Source: Raoultibacter phocaeensis
GTDB lineage: Bacteria > Actinomycetota > Coriobacteriia > Coriobacteriales > Eggerthellaceae
DNA: 64,000 bases
Assembly (NCBI RefSeq): GCF_901411515.1
Contig: NZ_CABDUX010000002.1
Span: 496,001-560,000 of the forward strand
Reading direction: 5' to 3'
The first letter of the stretch is position 1. Each line of letters begins with the position of its first letter. The translations under genes were made by a program, and so were the position numbers. Below are positions 17,890 through 26,788 of this stretch, piece by piece. The notes under the pieces are model-generated. The model searched no databases. It was given only the letters and a program-made list of their open reading frames with translations, and was not told where the DNA came from.

Positions 17890-18855
17890 GTGAGCGCAAT
17901 GACAAACGAATATCGGCATACACCGGTTCTGCTCGCCGAGTGCCTCGAATACCTCAACCTCAAAACACAGCACACATTCGTGGACGCAACACTCGGCGGT
18001 GCAGGGCATTCCCTCGAAGCAGCCCGTCTGCTCGGGCCGGATGGAACCCTGATCGGCATCGATCAGGATGCGGTGGCGCGAGCCGCCGCCGAGGAGCGCT
18101 TGCAGGCGCTTCCCGAAACCGTCCGACCGCACCTCGAGCTTCTGGCGGGCAACTTCGGCGATATGGATGAACTCCTTCTGGAAGCGGAGGTCCCCGGGGT
18201 CGATGCGTTTCTTTTCGACCTTGGCGTCTCCTCCGTGCAGATCGACACGCCATCACGCGGCTTCTCCTTTAAGGAAGACGGCCCCCTTGATATGCGGATG
18301 GATCCGAGTACACGAACCATAAACGCAGCAGAGATCGTCAACACTTACAACGCAGCAGATCTCGCTCGGGTCATCCGTAGCTACTCCGACGAAAAGTGGG
18401 CCACACGCATCGCGGAGTTCATCGTAGATGCGCGCAAAGAAGCCAGGATCGAAACGAGCGCCCAGCTCGTCGAGATCATCAAGGCGGCAATCCCAGCTTC
18501 GGCCAGGCGCGCAGGCGGTCATCCGGCTAAACGCACGTTCCAAGCGCTGCGCATCGAGGTCAACTCGGAGCTCTCCGTCTTGCGAAAGGGTCTCGAGGCA
18601 GCGGTACGCTGGCTCAACCCGGGCGGGCGGCTCGTCGTGATCAGCTACCATTCGCTTGAAGACCGCATCGTCAAGGACGTGTTCGCACGCTACGCGAAAC
18701 GGTGTACCTGTCCACCCGACCTGCCAGTCTGCGTGTGCAAGAAACTGCCGATACTCGAACTCGTCACGCGCAAACCCGTTTTGCCGACCGCCGAAGAAAT
18801 CGAGCGCAACCCGCGCGCACGCAGCGCCAAGCTGAGGGTCGCCGAAAAGCTCTGA
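17890..18855 (+). CDS. rsmH: 16S rRNA m4C1402 methyltransferase RsmH (MraW)
   Basis: SAM-dependent methyltransferase that methylates N4 of C1402 in 16S rRNA. The 321-residue protein carries HTPVLLAE at the N terminus, the SAM-binding FVDATLGGAGHS, the helical insert typical of MraW, and the C-terminal VISYHSLEDRIVK and RNPRARSAKLR blocks. Start may be the GTG at 17890 or the ATG at 17899; neither has a strong ribosome site. It lies ten bases after mraZ, in the usual dcw order. Confidence 0.93.
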   Translation: MSAMTNEYRHTPVLLAECLEYLNLKTQHTFVDATLGGAGHSLEAARLLGPDGTLIGIDQDAVARAAAEERLQALPETVRPHLELLAGNFGDMDELLLEAEVPGVDAFLFDLGVSSVQIDTPSRGFSFKEDGPLDMRMDPSTRTINAAEIVNTYNAADLARVIRSYSDEKWATRIAEFIVDARKEARIETSAQLVEIIKAAIPASARRAGGHPAKRTFQALRIEVNSELSVLRKGLEAAVRWLNPGGRLVVISYHSLEDRIVKDVFARYAKRCTCPPDLPVCVCKKLPILELVTRKPVLPTAEEIERNPRARSAKLRVAEKL

Positions 18856-18881
18856 TCCCGCAGGGAAGAGCATCGGAAGAG

Positions 18882-18999
18882 CCCTCAAACTCGGGCTTGA
18901 GGGAAGCATTCGATGAAGGAATGTCGGAGTGCAACGAGCCGACATGCTAAAACGACGTGTTGGGCGCGCATGCGCAGCGGCACCGAACCTATGCCGCTG
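18882..18999 (+). other. Three successive hairpins between rsmH and ftsL
   Basis: The 230-base gap holds three perfect short stems: CCCTCAA/TTGAGGG (18882-18903), ATGTCGG/CCGACAT (18921-18945) and CAGCGGCA/TGCCGCTG (18975-18999). None is followed by a T-run, so they look like mRNA-processing or stability structures rather than terminators. Other genes in this cluster are nearly contiguous, which makes this gap stand out. Confidence 0.5.
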
Positions 19000-19085
19000 C
19001 CGCAGACCGTGCATCGGCACCGAAAACAGAACAAGGTAAGCGACCACCCGAAAATTGCAGCTTAAACGGAAAGGGGTGAGTGGTC

Positions 19086-19553
19086 ATGGGCGCAGCACCG
19101 GCATATCGTTATCCCGAACGGGCACCCGAGCGGGCCCCGCGCGTACGCGTCGTCCCGGGCGGCAGGCCCCAAACCCGTCCCGATTCCCTGCCTGCTTCCG
19201 CGATCTTCCTCGCGAAGGCTTTCGCCGCGGTACTTGTGGTGTTCGCGTTATTGGGATTCGTGCGCATCGGCCTCGCCTCGGCTACGGTTACGACTGCGCT
19301 TTCCGCAGACGAGCTGTCGACGAGCATCGATTCGGCGCGCTCCGAAGGTAACGAGCTCGAAGTACGTCAAAGCTACCTTTCGAACCCCTCGAGCGTTAAG
19401 CAGGAGGCGGCATCAAGGCTCGGCATGTCCGAGCCGGCCGAAGCGCTCACCATCACCCTCGGCGAGGACGTCGTTGCGACCGATGCGAACGGCAACCTCT
19501 CGCTCGCTTCGAGCATACAGGCCGCATCAGCCCAGGCAAACACGCAAGGTTAG
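19086..19553 (+). CDS. FtsL-like bitopic cell-division protein
   Basis: A 155-residue protein with a basic proline-rich cytoplasmic N terminus, one helix at about residues 42-65 (AKAFAAVLVVFALLGFVRIG) and an external region with a short coiled-coil-like stretch and an RLGM motif. This is the layout of FtsL/septum-formation-initiator proteins, and the position between rsmH and ftsI is where ftsL belongs. FtsL sequences are poorly conserved, so identity rests mostly on context. The ATG at 19086 follows AAAGGGG with nine bases between. Confidence 0.75.
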   Translation: MGAAPAYRYPERAPERAPRVRVVPGGRPQTRPDSLPASAIFLAKAFAAVLVVFALLGFVRIGLASATVTTALSADELSTSIDSARSEGNELEVRQSYLSNPSSVKQEAASRLGMSEPAEALTITLGEDVVATDANGNLSLASSIQAASAQANTQG

Positions 19554-19556
19554 CCC

Positions 19557-21308
19557 ATGGGCGACAGGCGGGGGCACACGTCATTCGGCTCGCGCCGATC
19601 GGGTTCGAGTCGCAATACGCCGCGCGGATCAGGCGGTTTTCCAAGCGAAGCGCTCAGTGACGGTTCGAGTCGCGCCGTCTGGGTCGTTCTCATCTTCGCT
19701 CTCATAGCGCTCGTGTTCTTCGGGCGGCTCATCTATCTCCAAGTCATCAAGGCGGACGAGTACTCGGCCAAAGCGCAGGAGGCTCGTACCGCCAACATCG
19801 AAACGTCTCCGCGCCGCGGCACGATCTACGACCGTAACGGTTACGTGCTCGCTACGAGCGTTGAGGCTACGACCATTTACGCGAACCCCTACGAGGTGAC
19901 CGATCCCGCCGGCGAAGCCAAGCAGCTTGCGGAGGTGCTCGGCGGCGAGGCGGCCGATTACAAGGCCCTTCTCACCAAAGACGACATCTCGTTCGTCTAC
20001 ATAAAGCGCAAAGCCGAAGTCGATGTGGCCGATCAGGTTCGAGAACTCAAACTCGACGGCATCTACTTTTTGGCGGACACGAAGCGCGAATATCCTTACG
20101 GCCAGATAGGCGGCCAGGTTATCGGCGCCGTCAACATAGATGGCGAGGGACTTACGGGCCTTGAGCTGCAGTACGACGACATACTTTCCGGTACGGGCGG
20201 CAAGCTCGTGGTCGAGCGCGGGCGCGACGGCACGCCCATACCTGGTGGCGTCAAAGAGGAGACCGCTGCGGTTGACGGACAGGACATCATCATCTCGCTC
20301 GACATCAGCCTGCAGGAGAAGGTCGAGGAGAGCCTGACCCAAGGTGTTAAGGATGTGAACGGCGAAGGCGGAAACGCGATCGTCATGGATGCCGGAACGG
20401 GCGAAATATACGCGGCCGCCTCGCTGCCGCTCTATGATCCGAACGATCTTACTACCATTGTCGACGGATCGGAAACGCAGGCGAAGTCCATCACGCAGAT
20501 ATTCGAACCCGGCTCCATTTTCAAGACGGTGTCTACCATGGCGATCCTCGAGAACAACGTGATGACGCCTGAAGACGAGCTGTTTTGCCCGGCGGTCATC
20601 GAGGCCGACGAGTATAAGGTGTCCGACGCCCACGAGCGCGGCGACGAGACGATGACCCTGCGCCAGATCCTCGACAACTCATCGAACGTCGGCATATCGC
20701 TTTCTATCGAGAAGCTCGGATTCACGCCGTTCTACGAAAAGATCGTCGAATACAATTTGAACGAACTCACCGGCGTCGACTATCCGGGCGAGGGGCTGGG
20801 ATATTTGCAGCCGCGCGACCAATGGGCGAAGATCACCGGCTACAACATCAGCTTCGGTCAGGGCATATCGGTGACGCCGCTTCAGATGGTGCGCTTCTAC
20901 GGCGCGCTCATCAACGACGGCCTCGAAGTGGTGCCCCATTTCCTCGTGGAGAAACCGCTTTCCGATGAGAAGCCCGTGTACGCTACCGAAGACGTCATCG
21001 ACAACAAGGAAGCCATTCCCACCATCACGAGCATGCTCGAGACGGTCGTGAGCGACGGTACCGGAACCGGCGCGCAGATCGAGGGCTACCGCGTCGCGGG
21101 CAAAACTTCAACGGCCGAAATCGCTGAAGAAGGCGTGTACAAGAAGGATGTCTACAACCTGTGCTTTACGGGATTTCTGCCCGACTCGAGTTCTCAATTG
21201 GTTTGTTTTGTGGGCGCAAACGAGGTTCCCGGAGGCGGAAACGTCAGCACGGTTTTTAAGGATATAATGGCGTTTGCGATTGACCGCTACAAGATAATGC
21301 CGAACTAG
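19557..21308 (+). CDS. ftsI: Division penicillin-binding protein FtsI (PBP2/3 class B)
   Basis: Class B transpeptidase that crosslinks septal peptidoglycan. The 583-residue protein has a cytoplasmic tail, one helix at about 41-62, the dimerisation domain starting RRGTIYDRNG, and a transpeptidase domain with the active-site serine S320 in SIFK, the SSN motif at 375-377 and KTS at 516-518. The usual third motif is KTG or KTS, so all catalytic residues are present. It starts three bases after the ftsL-like stop and precedes murE. Confidence 0.93.
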   Translation: MGDRRGHTSFGSRRSGSSRNTPRGSGGFPSEALSDGSSRAVWVVLIFALIALVFFGRLIYLQVIKADEYSAKAQEARTANIETSPRRGTIYDRNGYVLATSVEATTIYANPYEVTDPAGEAKQLAEVLGGEAADYKALLTKDDISFVYIKRKAEVDVADQVRELKLDGIYFLADTKREYPYGQIGGQVIGAVNIDGEGLTGLELQYDDILSGTGGKLVVERGRDGTPIPGGVKEETAAVDGQDIIISLDISLQEKVEESLTQGVKDVNGEGGNAIVMDAGTGEIYAAASLPLYDPNDLTTIVDGSETQAKSITQIFEPGSIFKTVSTMAILENNVMTPEDELFCPAVIEADEYKVSDAHERGDETMTLRQILDNSSNVGISLSIEKLGFTPFYEKIVEYNLNELTGVDYPGEGLGYLQPRDQWAKITGYNISFGQGISVTPLQMVRFYGALINDGLEVVPHFLVEKPLSDEKPVYATEDVIDNKEAIPTITSMLETVVSDGTGTGAQIEGYRVAGKTSTAEIAEEGVYKKDVYNLCFTGFLPDSSSQLVCFVGANEVPGGGNVSTVFKDIMAFAIDRYKIMPN

Positions 21309-21319
21309 AGGTAAACGTC

Positions 21320-22807
21320 ATGGGTAAGACTTGCAAAGAGCTGTTCGCAGGAATCGACTGCACCATCATCGGAAACGAAAACGAGATGGTGGGGGGTATC
21401 GCGTACCGAAGCGATCGGGTCGAGTCGAGCGACGCGTTTTTCTGCATCGTCGGTCTCGTAACCGACGGGCACTCGTTTGCCCAGGACGCCATCGACCGCG
21501 GTGCGAAGGTGCTTGTGGTGGAGCGCAAGGTGTACCTTGCCGATGCAACCGATGTCACCGAAGTGGTAGTGGCCGATACGCGCAAGGCGATGGCGCTCGC
21601 CTCCGCGAACTTTTACGACCATCCGTCGAACGCCTTAGACCTTGTGGGTATCACCGGCACAAACGGCAAGACCACGACGACCTATCTCGTCGAGCACATA
21701 GCGCACGTTGCAGGCAAGCGCACGGGCGTCATCGGCACGGTGGGCGTGCACATTGGAAAGAAGCTCGAGAAGAGCGAGCATACCACGCCCGAATCGCCCG
21801 ATCTGCAGCGCCTGTTCGCCCGCATGCGCGACGAGCGCGTCGATGTCGTGTCGATGGAGGTGAGCTCGCACGCGCTCGACCTCGAACGCACGTGGGGCAC
21901 GAAGTTCGCCGTTACGGCGTTCTCGAACCTCACGCAGGACCACCTCGATTACCATAAGACCTTCGAGGCGTACTTCGAAGCGAAGGCGCGCCTTTTCTCG
22001 CGCGAGTATCCCGCCAAACGCGTCATCTGCATCGACGATGCGTACGGCAAGGAGCTTTTGCGCCGCTGCTCGGTCGCCGAAGACAGCGTCATCACGACGG
22101 GCTTCGATCCGTCCGCTCAGATAAAGCCCGTCGAGGTCACGTACGAAACCACCCGGACCTCGGTCGTGCTCGACGTGCGCGGAACGAAGTACGCATTCGA
22201 CTATCCGCTCGTCGGCAAGTTCAACGTTGAAAACATCATGTGTGCCTTCGGGATAGGCATGCAGCTCGGATACCCGGCGGCAACCATCGTGGAGGCGCTT
22301 TCCGAGGCGCCGCAGATTCCCGGGCGTCTGCAGCGCGTGAACGGTGCGGGCGAAGACCTCGGTGTCTCGGTGTACGTCGATTACGCCCATACGCCCGATG
22401 CACTCGAAAAAGCCATCGCCTCGATCAAGGCGCTCACGAAGGGCCGCACCATCGTCGTGTTCGGATGCGGCGGCGACCGCGATTCGAGCAAGCGCCCCAT
22501 CATGGGCCGCGCGGCGCTCACGGCCGATTTTGCGGTGGTCACCTCTGACAATCCCCGCCATGAGGATCCAGGGGCCATCATCGCCGACATCCTGCCTGGC
22601 ATGACCGCGGGAGCCGAGCGCTTCGAGGTTGATCCCGATCGCCGCAGCGCCATCGCGCGTGCGGTGCACCTCGCGCACTCCGGCGATTCGATCCTGATCG
22701 CCGGCAAAGGACATGAGGATTACCAGCTGGTCGGTGACGAGGTGCTCTCGTTCGACGACCGCATCGTTGCAGCCGAAGAGCTCGATCGCGCTCAGGCGCA
22801 GGCGTAA
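21320..22807 (+). CDS. murE: UDP-MurNAc-dipeptide: amino acid ligase MurE (probably meso-diaminopimelate)
   Basis: Mur ligase that adds the third residue to the peptidoglycan stem peptide. The 495-residue protein has the ATP motif GTNGKTTT at 113-120 and the specificity motif DNPRHEDP at 410-417. A DNPR motif is characteristic of enzymes adding meso-diaminopimelate, whereas lysine-adding enzymes differ at the arginine, so meso-DAP is the likely substrate. It follows ftsI by 11 bases and ends 14 bases before the murF start. Confidence 0.95.
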   Translation: MGKTCKELFAGIDCTIIGNENEMVGGIAYRSDRVESSDAFFCIVGLVTDGHSFAQDAIDRGAKVLVVERKVYLADATDVTEVVVADTRKAMALASANFYDHPSNALDLVGITGTNGKTTTTYLVEHIAHVAGKRTGVIGTVGVHIGKKLEKSEHTTPESPDLQRLFARMRDERVDVVSMEVSSHALDLERTWGTKFAVTAFSNLTQDHLDYHKTFEAYFEAKARLFSREYPAKRVICIDDAYGKELLRRCSVAEDSVITTGFDPSAQIKPVEVTYETTRTSVVLDVRGTKYAFDYPLVGKFNVENIMCAFGIGMQLGYPAATIVEALSEAPQIPGRLQRVNGAGEDLGVSVYVDYAHTPDALEKAIASIKALTKGRTIVVFGCGGDRDSSKRPIMGRAALTADFAVVTSDNPRHEDPGAIIADILPGMTAGAERFEVDPDRRSAIARAVHLAHSGDSILIAGKGHEDYQLVGDEVLSFDDRIVAAEELDRAQAQA

Positions 22808-22821
22808 GGCGACGGTTGCCC

Positions 22822-24255
22822 ATGCGGTTGAATTCGAAGCAGATTGCAGAATACACCGGCGGCTCGTTTATCGTCGAGCCGATCGATAGGAGCTTGCTCG
22901 CGTGCGGCATAACGTGGGATTCGCGCGAGATCGAGCGGGGCGATCTGTACGTCGCACTGCCCGGAGAGCGGACCGACGGCCATGCCTACGTAGGCGCGGC
23001 GCTTCGATCCGGGGCTGCCGTCGCGCTCGTGCAGGAGCGTCCCGACGAGGCGACTTGCCTGCTCGCACGCGAGATGGGCGCGGCTATCATCGAGGTCAGC
23101 AGCACGCATGCGGCCGTGACCGATCTGGCGCGTGCGTGGCGCGGCTTCTTGCGCGGCCACATCGTCGCGCTCACGGGTTCGACGGGCAAAACCACTACCA
23201 AAAACCTCGTACGCGACGTTTTGGCGGCTTCGTTTACGGTCGTTGCGACTGCGGGCAACCAAAACAACGAGCTCGGCGTACCCAAAACGCTTCTTTCCGC
23301 CGATCCCGAAACCGAGGTCATCGTCGTAGAGATGGGCATGCGGGGCCGAGGTCAGATCGCAGCGCTCTGCGATTTCGTGAAGCCTGGCATGGGGCTCATC
23401 ACCAACGTGGGCGAAAGCCACATCGAGCTTCTCGGCAGCCGCGAGAATATCGCTCGTGCGAAAGCCGAGCTCGTAGAGGCGCTCCCGAACGGCACCGGTG
23501 CGGCGTTTCTGAACGCGAGCGACGAGTTCACGCCGTATATCTGCGAGGTTGCGAAAACGAAGGAGCGCGCGCTTCAGGTATGGCTCTACGACGGCTCTGC
23601 CGACGGTGCGGATGCAGCGGCCGATGCCTATGCGACCGACGTTGCGCTCGACGACGAGGGCCGTCCGCGCTTCACCCTGCACGTAGCGGGAGAAGAGGCG
23701 CCGTGCGCGCTTTCCTTGCGGGGTCTTCACAACGTGCAGAACGCCTGTGCTGCTGCGGCGGTGGCAGCCAAGTTCGGCATGGGGGCTTCGGCCATCGCGC
23801 GTGCGCTCGAACAGGCCCAGCCCGAGGCGGGCCGTCAGCACGTCATCCGGGCGCGCGGCGGATTCACCGTCATCGACGACGCGTACAACGCCAACCCCGA
23901 CTCCATGCGCGCATCGCTTGCGATGTTCTCGTCGCTTGCCGTTTCGGGAAGGCGGGTCGCGGTGCTCGGCGATATGGGCGAGCTTGGCGAGTACGCCGTG
24001 GCATGCCACGAGGGCATCGGTCGTGCGGCTGCGGCAGCGCACCTCGACTACCTTCTGTGCGTAGGCGAGCTTGCTGGCCACATCGCCCGCGCGGCTCGCG
24101 AAGCCGGCATGGATGCAGATACCGTATTGGAAACCGATTCCGTTCCCGGAGCGCTCGGGGAATTGGACAACCTGCTCGAGGCGGGGGACGCGGTGCTGGT
24201 CAAGGCATCGCACTTCATGGGGCTCGAGCGCGTTGTCGGGGGGCTTGTGAACTGA
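22822..24255 (+). CDS. murF: UDP-MurNAc-tripeptide: D-Ala-D-Ala ligase MurF
   Basis: Adds D-alanyl-D-alanine to complete the UDP-MurNAc-pentapeptide. The 477-residue protein has the Mur ligase ATP loop LTGSTGKTTTKN, the GNQNNELGVP segment, and IDDAYNANPDSM typical of MurF. I use the ATG at 22822; an in-frame TTG six bases earlier is less likely. It sits between murE and mraY, with the mraY start two bases after its stop. Confidence 0.94.
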   Translation: MRLNSKQIAEYTGGSFIVEPIDRSLLACGITWDSREIERGDLYVALPGERTDGHAYVGAALRSGAAVALVQERPDEATCLLAREMGAAIIEVSSTHAAVTDLARAWRGFLRGHIVALTGSTGKTTTKNLVRDVLAASFTVVATAGNQNNELGVPKTLLSADPETEVIVVEMGMRGRGQIAALCDFVKPGMGLITNVGESHIELLGSRENIARAKAELVEALPNGTGAAFLNASDEFTPYICEVAKTKERALQVWLYDGSADGADAAADAYATDVALDDEGRPRFTLHVAGEEAPCALSLRGLHNVQNACAAAAVAAKFGMGASAIARALEQAQPEAGRQHVIRARGGFTVIDDAYNANPDSMRASLAMFSSLAVSGRRVAVLGDMGELGEYAVACHEGIGRAAAAAHLDYLLCVGELAGHIARAAREAGMDADTVLETDSVPGALGELDNLLEAGDAVLVKASHFMGLERVVGGLVN

Positions 24256-24256
24256 C

Positions 24257-25303
24257 ATGTTTTCTATATTCGCGCAATATCCGACGTTTCTCGTGTTCTT
24301 GGCGATCGTGCTCGCCATCGTGGTGACCATCGTTCTCATGCCCGTGTGGATCCGCTTTCTGAAGTCGAGCCACATCGGCCAGCAGGTGAGGGCCGACGGA
24401 CCCGAAAGCCATCTTGTCAAGCAGGGAACGCCTACCATGGGCGGCGTCATCATGCTCGTGGCCGTCATCGCAGCGGCCGTGCTCGTGGGCAAGCCGACGC
24501 CCGAAACCTACGTGCTCTTGGGCGCGACCGTGCTCACGGGCGTGCTCGGGCTCATCGACGATGCGTCGAAAGTGGTCAAGGAGCGCTCGCTCGGCCTCAC
24601 GCCGAAAGCGAAGCTTATCGGCCAGTTCGCCATCGCTTCTGCCTTCTGCCTCGTCGCGGTGAATCTGCTCGGCATCGAGCCGACGGTCGAGATCCCGTTC
24701 ATCTACACGTTCGACTTCGGCATACTCACCACGGTCATCCCCGTGGGCGACGGCATTGCGATTCCCTGGCTCTACCTCATCTTCGTGAACATCCTCCTCG
24801 TGGGCATGTGCAACGCGGTGAACCTCACCGACGGACTCGACGGGCTCGCTTCGGGCACCGTCATGATCGTCATGATCGTCATGGCCGCCATCGCCTACCG
24901 CTCCGATCTGCTCGAACCTGCCATCTTCGCGGCGGCGCTCGCCGGGGCGTGCATCGGCTTTCTCTGGTTCAACTCCCATCCAGCCGACATCTTCATGGGC
25001 GATACCGGCTCGCTTGCGCTCGGCATGGCGCTCGGCTGCTTGGCCGTCGTGACAAAGACCGAGTTCATTTCACTCATCATCGGCGGGCTGTTTGTGGCCG
25101 AAGCCGTTTCGGTTATGATCCAGGTGTTCTACTACAAAAAGACGAAGAAGCGGTTCTTCCTCATGGCACCGCTCCATCATCATTTCGAGAAGAAGGGGTG
25201 GAGCGAGACCAAGGTGGTCGTGCGGTTCTGGATCATCTCGGGCGTGCTCGCCGCAACCGGCTTCTCGATCTACTTCGCCCAGTCGCTTGTGGGGGTGCTC
25301 TAG
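24257..25303 (+). CDS. mraY: Phospho-MurNAc-pentapeptide transferase MraY
   Basis: Membrane enzyme that transfers phospho-MurNAc-pentapeptide to undecaprenyl phosphate to make lipid I. The 348-residue protein has about ten helices, the NLTDGLDGLASG active-site loop, FMGDTGSLALG, and the PLHHHFEKKGW loop characteristic of MraY. Size and topology are normal. Its stop overlaps the murD GTG start by one base, which indicates coupled translation. Confidence 0.95.
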   Translation: MFSIFAQYPTFLVFLAIVLAIVVTIVLMPVWIRFLKSSHIGQQVRADGPESHLVKQGTPTMGGVIMLVAVIAAAVLVGKPTPETYVLLGATVLTGVLGLIDDASKVVKERSLGLTPKAKLIGQFAIASAFCLVAVNLLGIEPTVEIPFIYTFDFGILTTVIPVGDGIAIPWLYLIFVNILLVGMCNAVNLTDGLDGLASGTVMIVMIVMAAIAYRSDLLEPAIFAAALAGACIGFLWFNSHPADIFMGDTGSLALGMALGCLAVVTKTEFISLIIGGLFVAEAVSVMIQVFYYKKTKKRFFLMAPLHHHFEKKGWSETKVVVRFWIISGVLAATGFSIYFAQSLVGVL

Positions 25304-26784
25304 TGGGTGCAAGCGCGTCAAGGGATTCCACCAAGAAGTACGCCCCGAAGCAGCTCGGGCGCGTGCTTGTTTTAGGGCTCGGAAAAAGCGGCAAGGCGGC
25401 AACGTCGTATCTGTGCGCGCTCATCGGCGACCGCGTTGAAAGCGTGACCGTGGCCGCGGGCGACGAGACCGCCGATGCCCGTGCGTTTGCGGCGCAGGCC
25501 GAGATAAGCGGCGCGCGCGTGCTCTTCGACCACCGCACGATCGAAGAGCGCTACGATCTCTGCATCGTCTCGCCCGGCATCTCGCAGTTCTCCGATTTCT
25601 ACCGATCGGCAGCAGCTGCGAGCACCGAGATCGCAAGCGAGGTCGAGTTCGCCTGGCGCGAGAGCGCGGCCGCTTCGCGCTGGGTCGCCGTAACCGGAAC
25701 CAACGGGAAGACCACCACGACGGCGCTGATCGCCCATATCCTGAAAAGCGCGGGAATCGATGCGGCGGCCGTGGGCAACATAGGCGATACCTGCCTTGAG
25801 GCGGTGGGCGGAAAGGGCGCGGATATCTACGTTGCCGAAACGTCCTCTTACCAACTTGCTTCGACAACGCGTTTCGCGCCCGACGTAGCGGTTGTGCTCA
25901 ACATCACGCCCGACCACGTAAGCTGGCACCGTACGTTCGAGAATTACCGCGATGCGAAGTTCAAGGTGCTTGAGAACCTCGCCTCGTGCGAAGGTGCGCT
26001 CGCCGTGCTCGACGCGACTGACGAGATTGTGCGCGCGAAGGTGCGCGAGTTCAAGGCCCGTGCAGGAAAGGCGGATGCGATCGCTTATGTTCCCCTCGGC
26101 GCGAAGGCGGGCCTTCGCGCGAACATGCGCGAGGTGTGCGGCAGCGAGAATGCCGCGTATCTCGACGCCGATGTGCTGGTGGTCGAGCTGCAAGGCCGAG
26201 CCCACCGGCTCGTTCGGGCAGACGAGCTGCTCGTCAAAGGCGGCCACAACGTGTCGAACGCCCTCGCAGCGGCAAGCGCCGCGCTCGCACTCGGCGTATC
26301 CGACGAGGACGTGTGCGAAGGCCTGCGCACGTTTGCGCCCCTCGAGCACCGCATCGAGCCGTGCGGAACCGTCGGTGGTGTTGCGGTGTACAACGATTCG
26401 AAGGCGACGAACGTCGATGCGACGCTCCATGCGCTCGATGCGTTCGGTGCCGTGCGGCCCATCGTGCTTCTCGGCGGCGATGACAAAGGCACCGAGCTTT
26501 CCGAGCTGGTGGCGGCGGCCGAGCGGCACTGCAAAGCGGTCGTGTGCTTCGGCGCGGCGGGGCCGCGGTTCGCTGAGGCGTTTTCTCAGGCGAGCATCCA
26601 GGTTCTGAGGGCCCCCGCACTCGAAGGCGCGCTCGATGCGGCGCTCGCGGAGGCGGTGCCCGGCGATGTGATCGTGCTCTCTCCGGCGTGCGCTTCGTTC
26701 GACGAGTTCACGTCGTTCGAGCATCGGGGCCGGGTCTTCAAAGATCTCGTGCGAAAGCGGGCCATGCAGAAAGGCGCTGATTAG
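25303..26784 (+). CDS. murD: UDP-MurNAc-L-alanine: D-glutamate ligase MurD
   Basis: Adds D-glutamate to UDP-MurNAc-L-Ala. The 493-residue protein has a Rossmann-like N terminus with VLGLGKSGKA, the ATP loop VTGTNGKTTTTALIAH, the NITPDHVSWH region, and the late LLGGDDKG block. It begins at a GTG at 25303 that shares a base with the mraY stop. The same reading frame is open far upstream inside mraY, but that part is a shadow and not coding. Confidence 0.94.
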   Translation: MGASASRDSTKKYAPKQLGRVLVLGLGKSGKAATSYLCALIGDRVESVTVAAGDETADARAFAAQAEISGARVLFDHRTIEERYDLCIVSPGISQFSDFYRSAAAASTEIASEVEFAWRESAAASRWVAVTGTNGKTTTTALIAHILKSAGIDAAAVGNIGDTCLEAVGGKGADIYVAETSSYQLASTTRFAPDVAVVLNITPDHVSWHRTFENYRDAKFKVLENLASCEGALAVLDATDEIVRAKVREFKARAGKADAIAYVPLGAKAGLRANMREVCGSENAAYLDADVLVVELQGRAHRLVRADELLVKGGHNVSNALAAASAALALGVSDEDVCEGLRTFAPLEHRIEPCGTVGGVAVYNDSKATNVDATLHALDAFGAVRPIVLLGGDDKGTELSELVAAAERHCKAVVCFGAAGPRFAEAFSQASIQVLRAPALEGALDAALAEAVPGDVIVLSPACASFDEFTSFEHRGRVFKDLVRKRAMQKGAD

Positions 26785-26788
26785 AACC

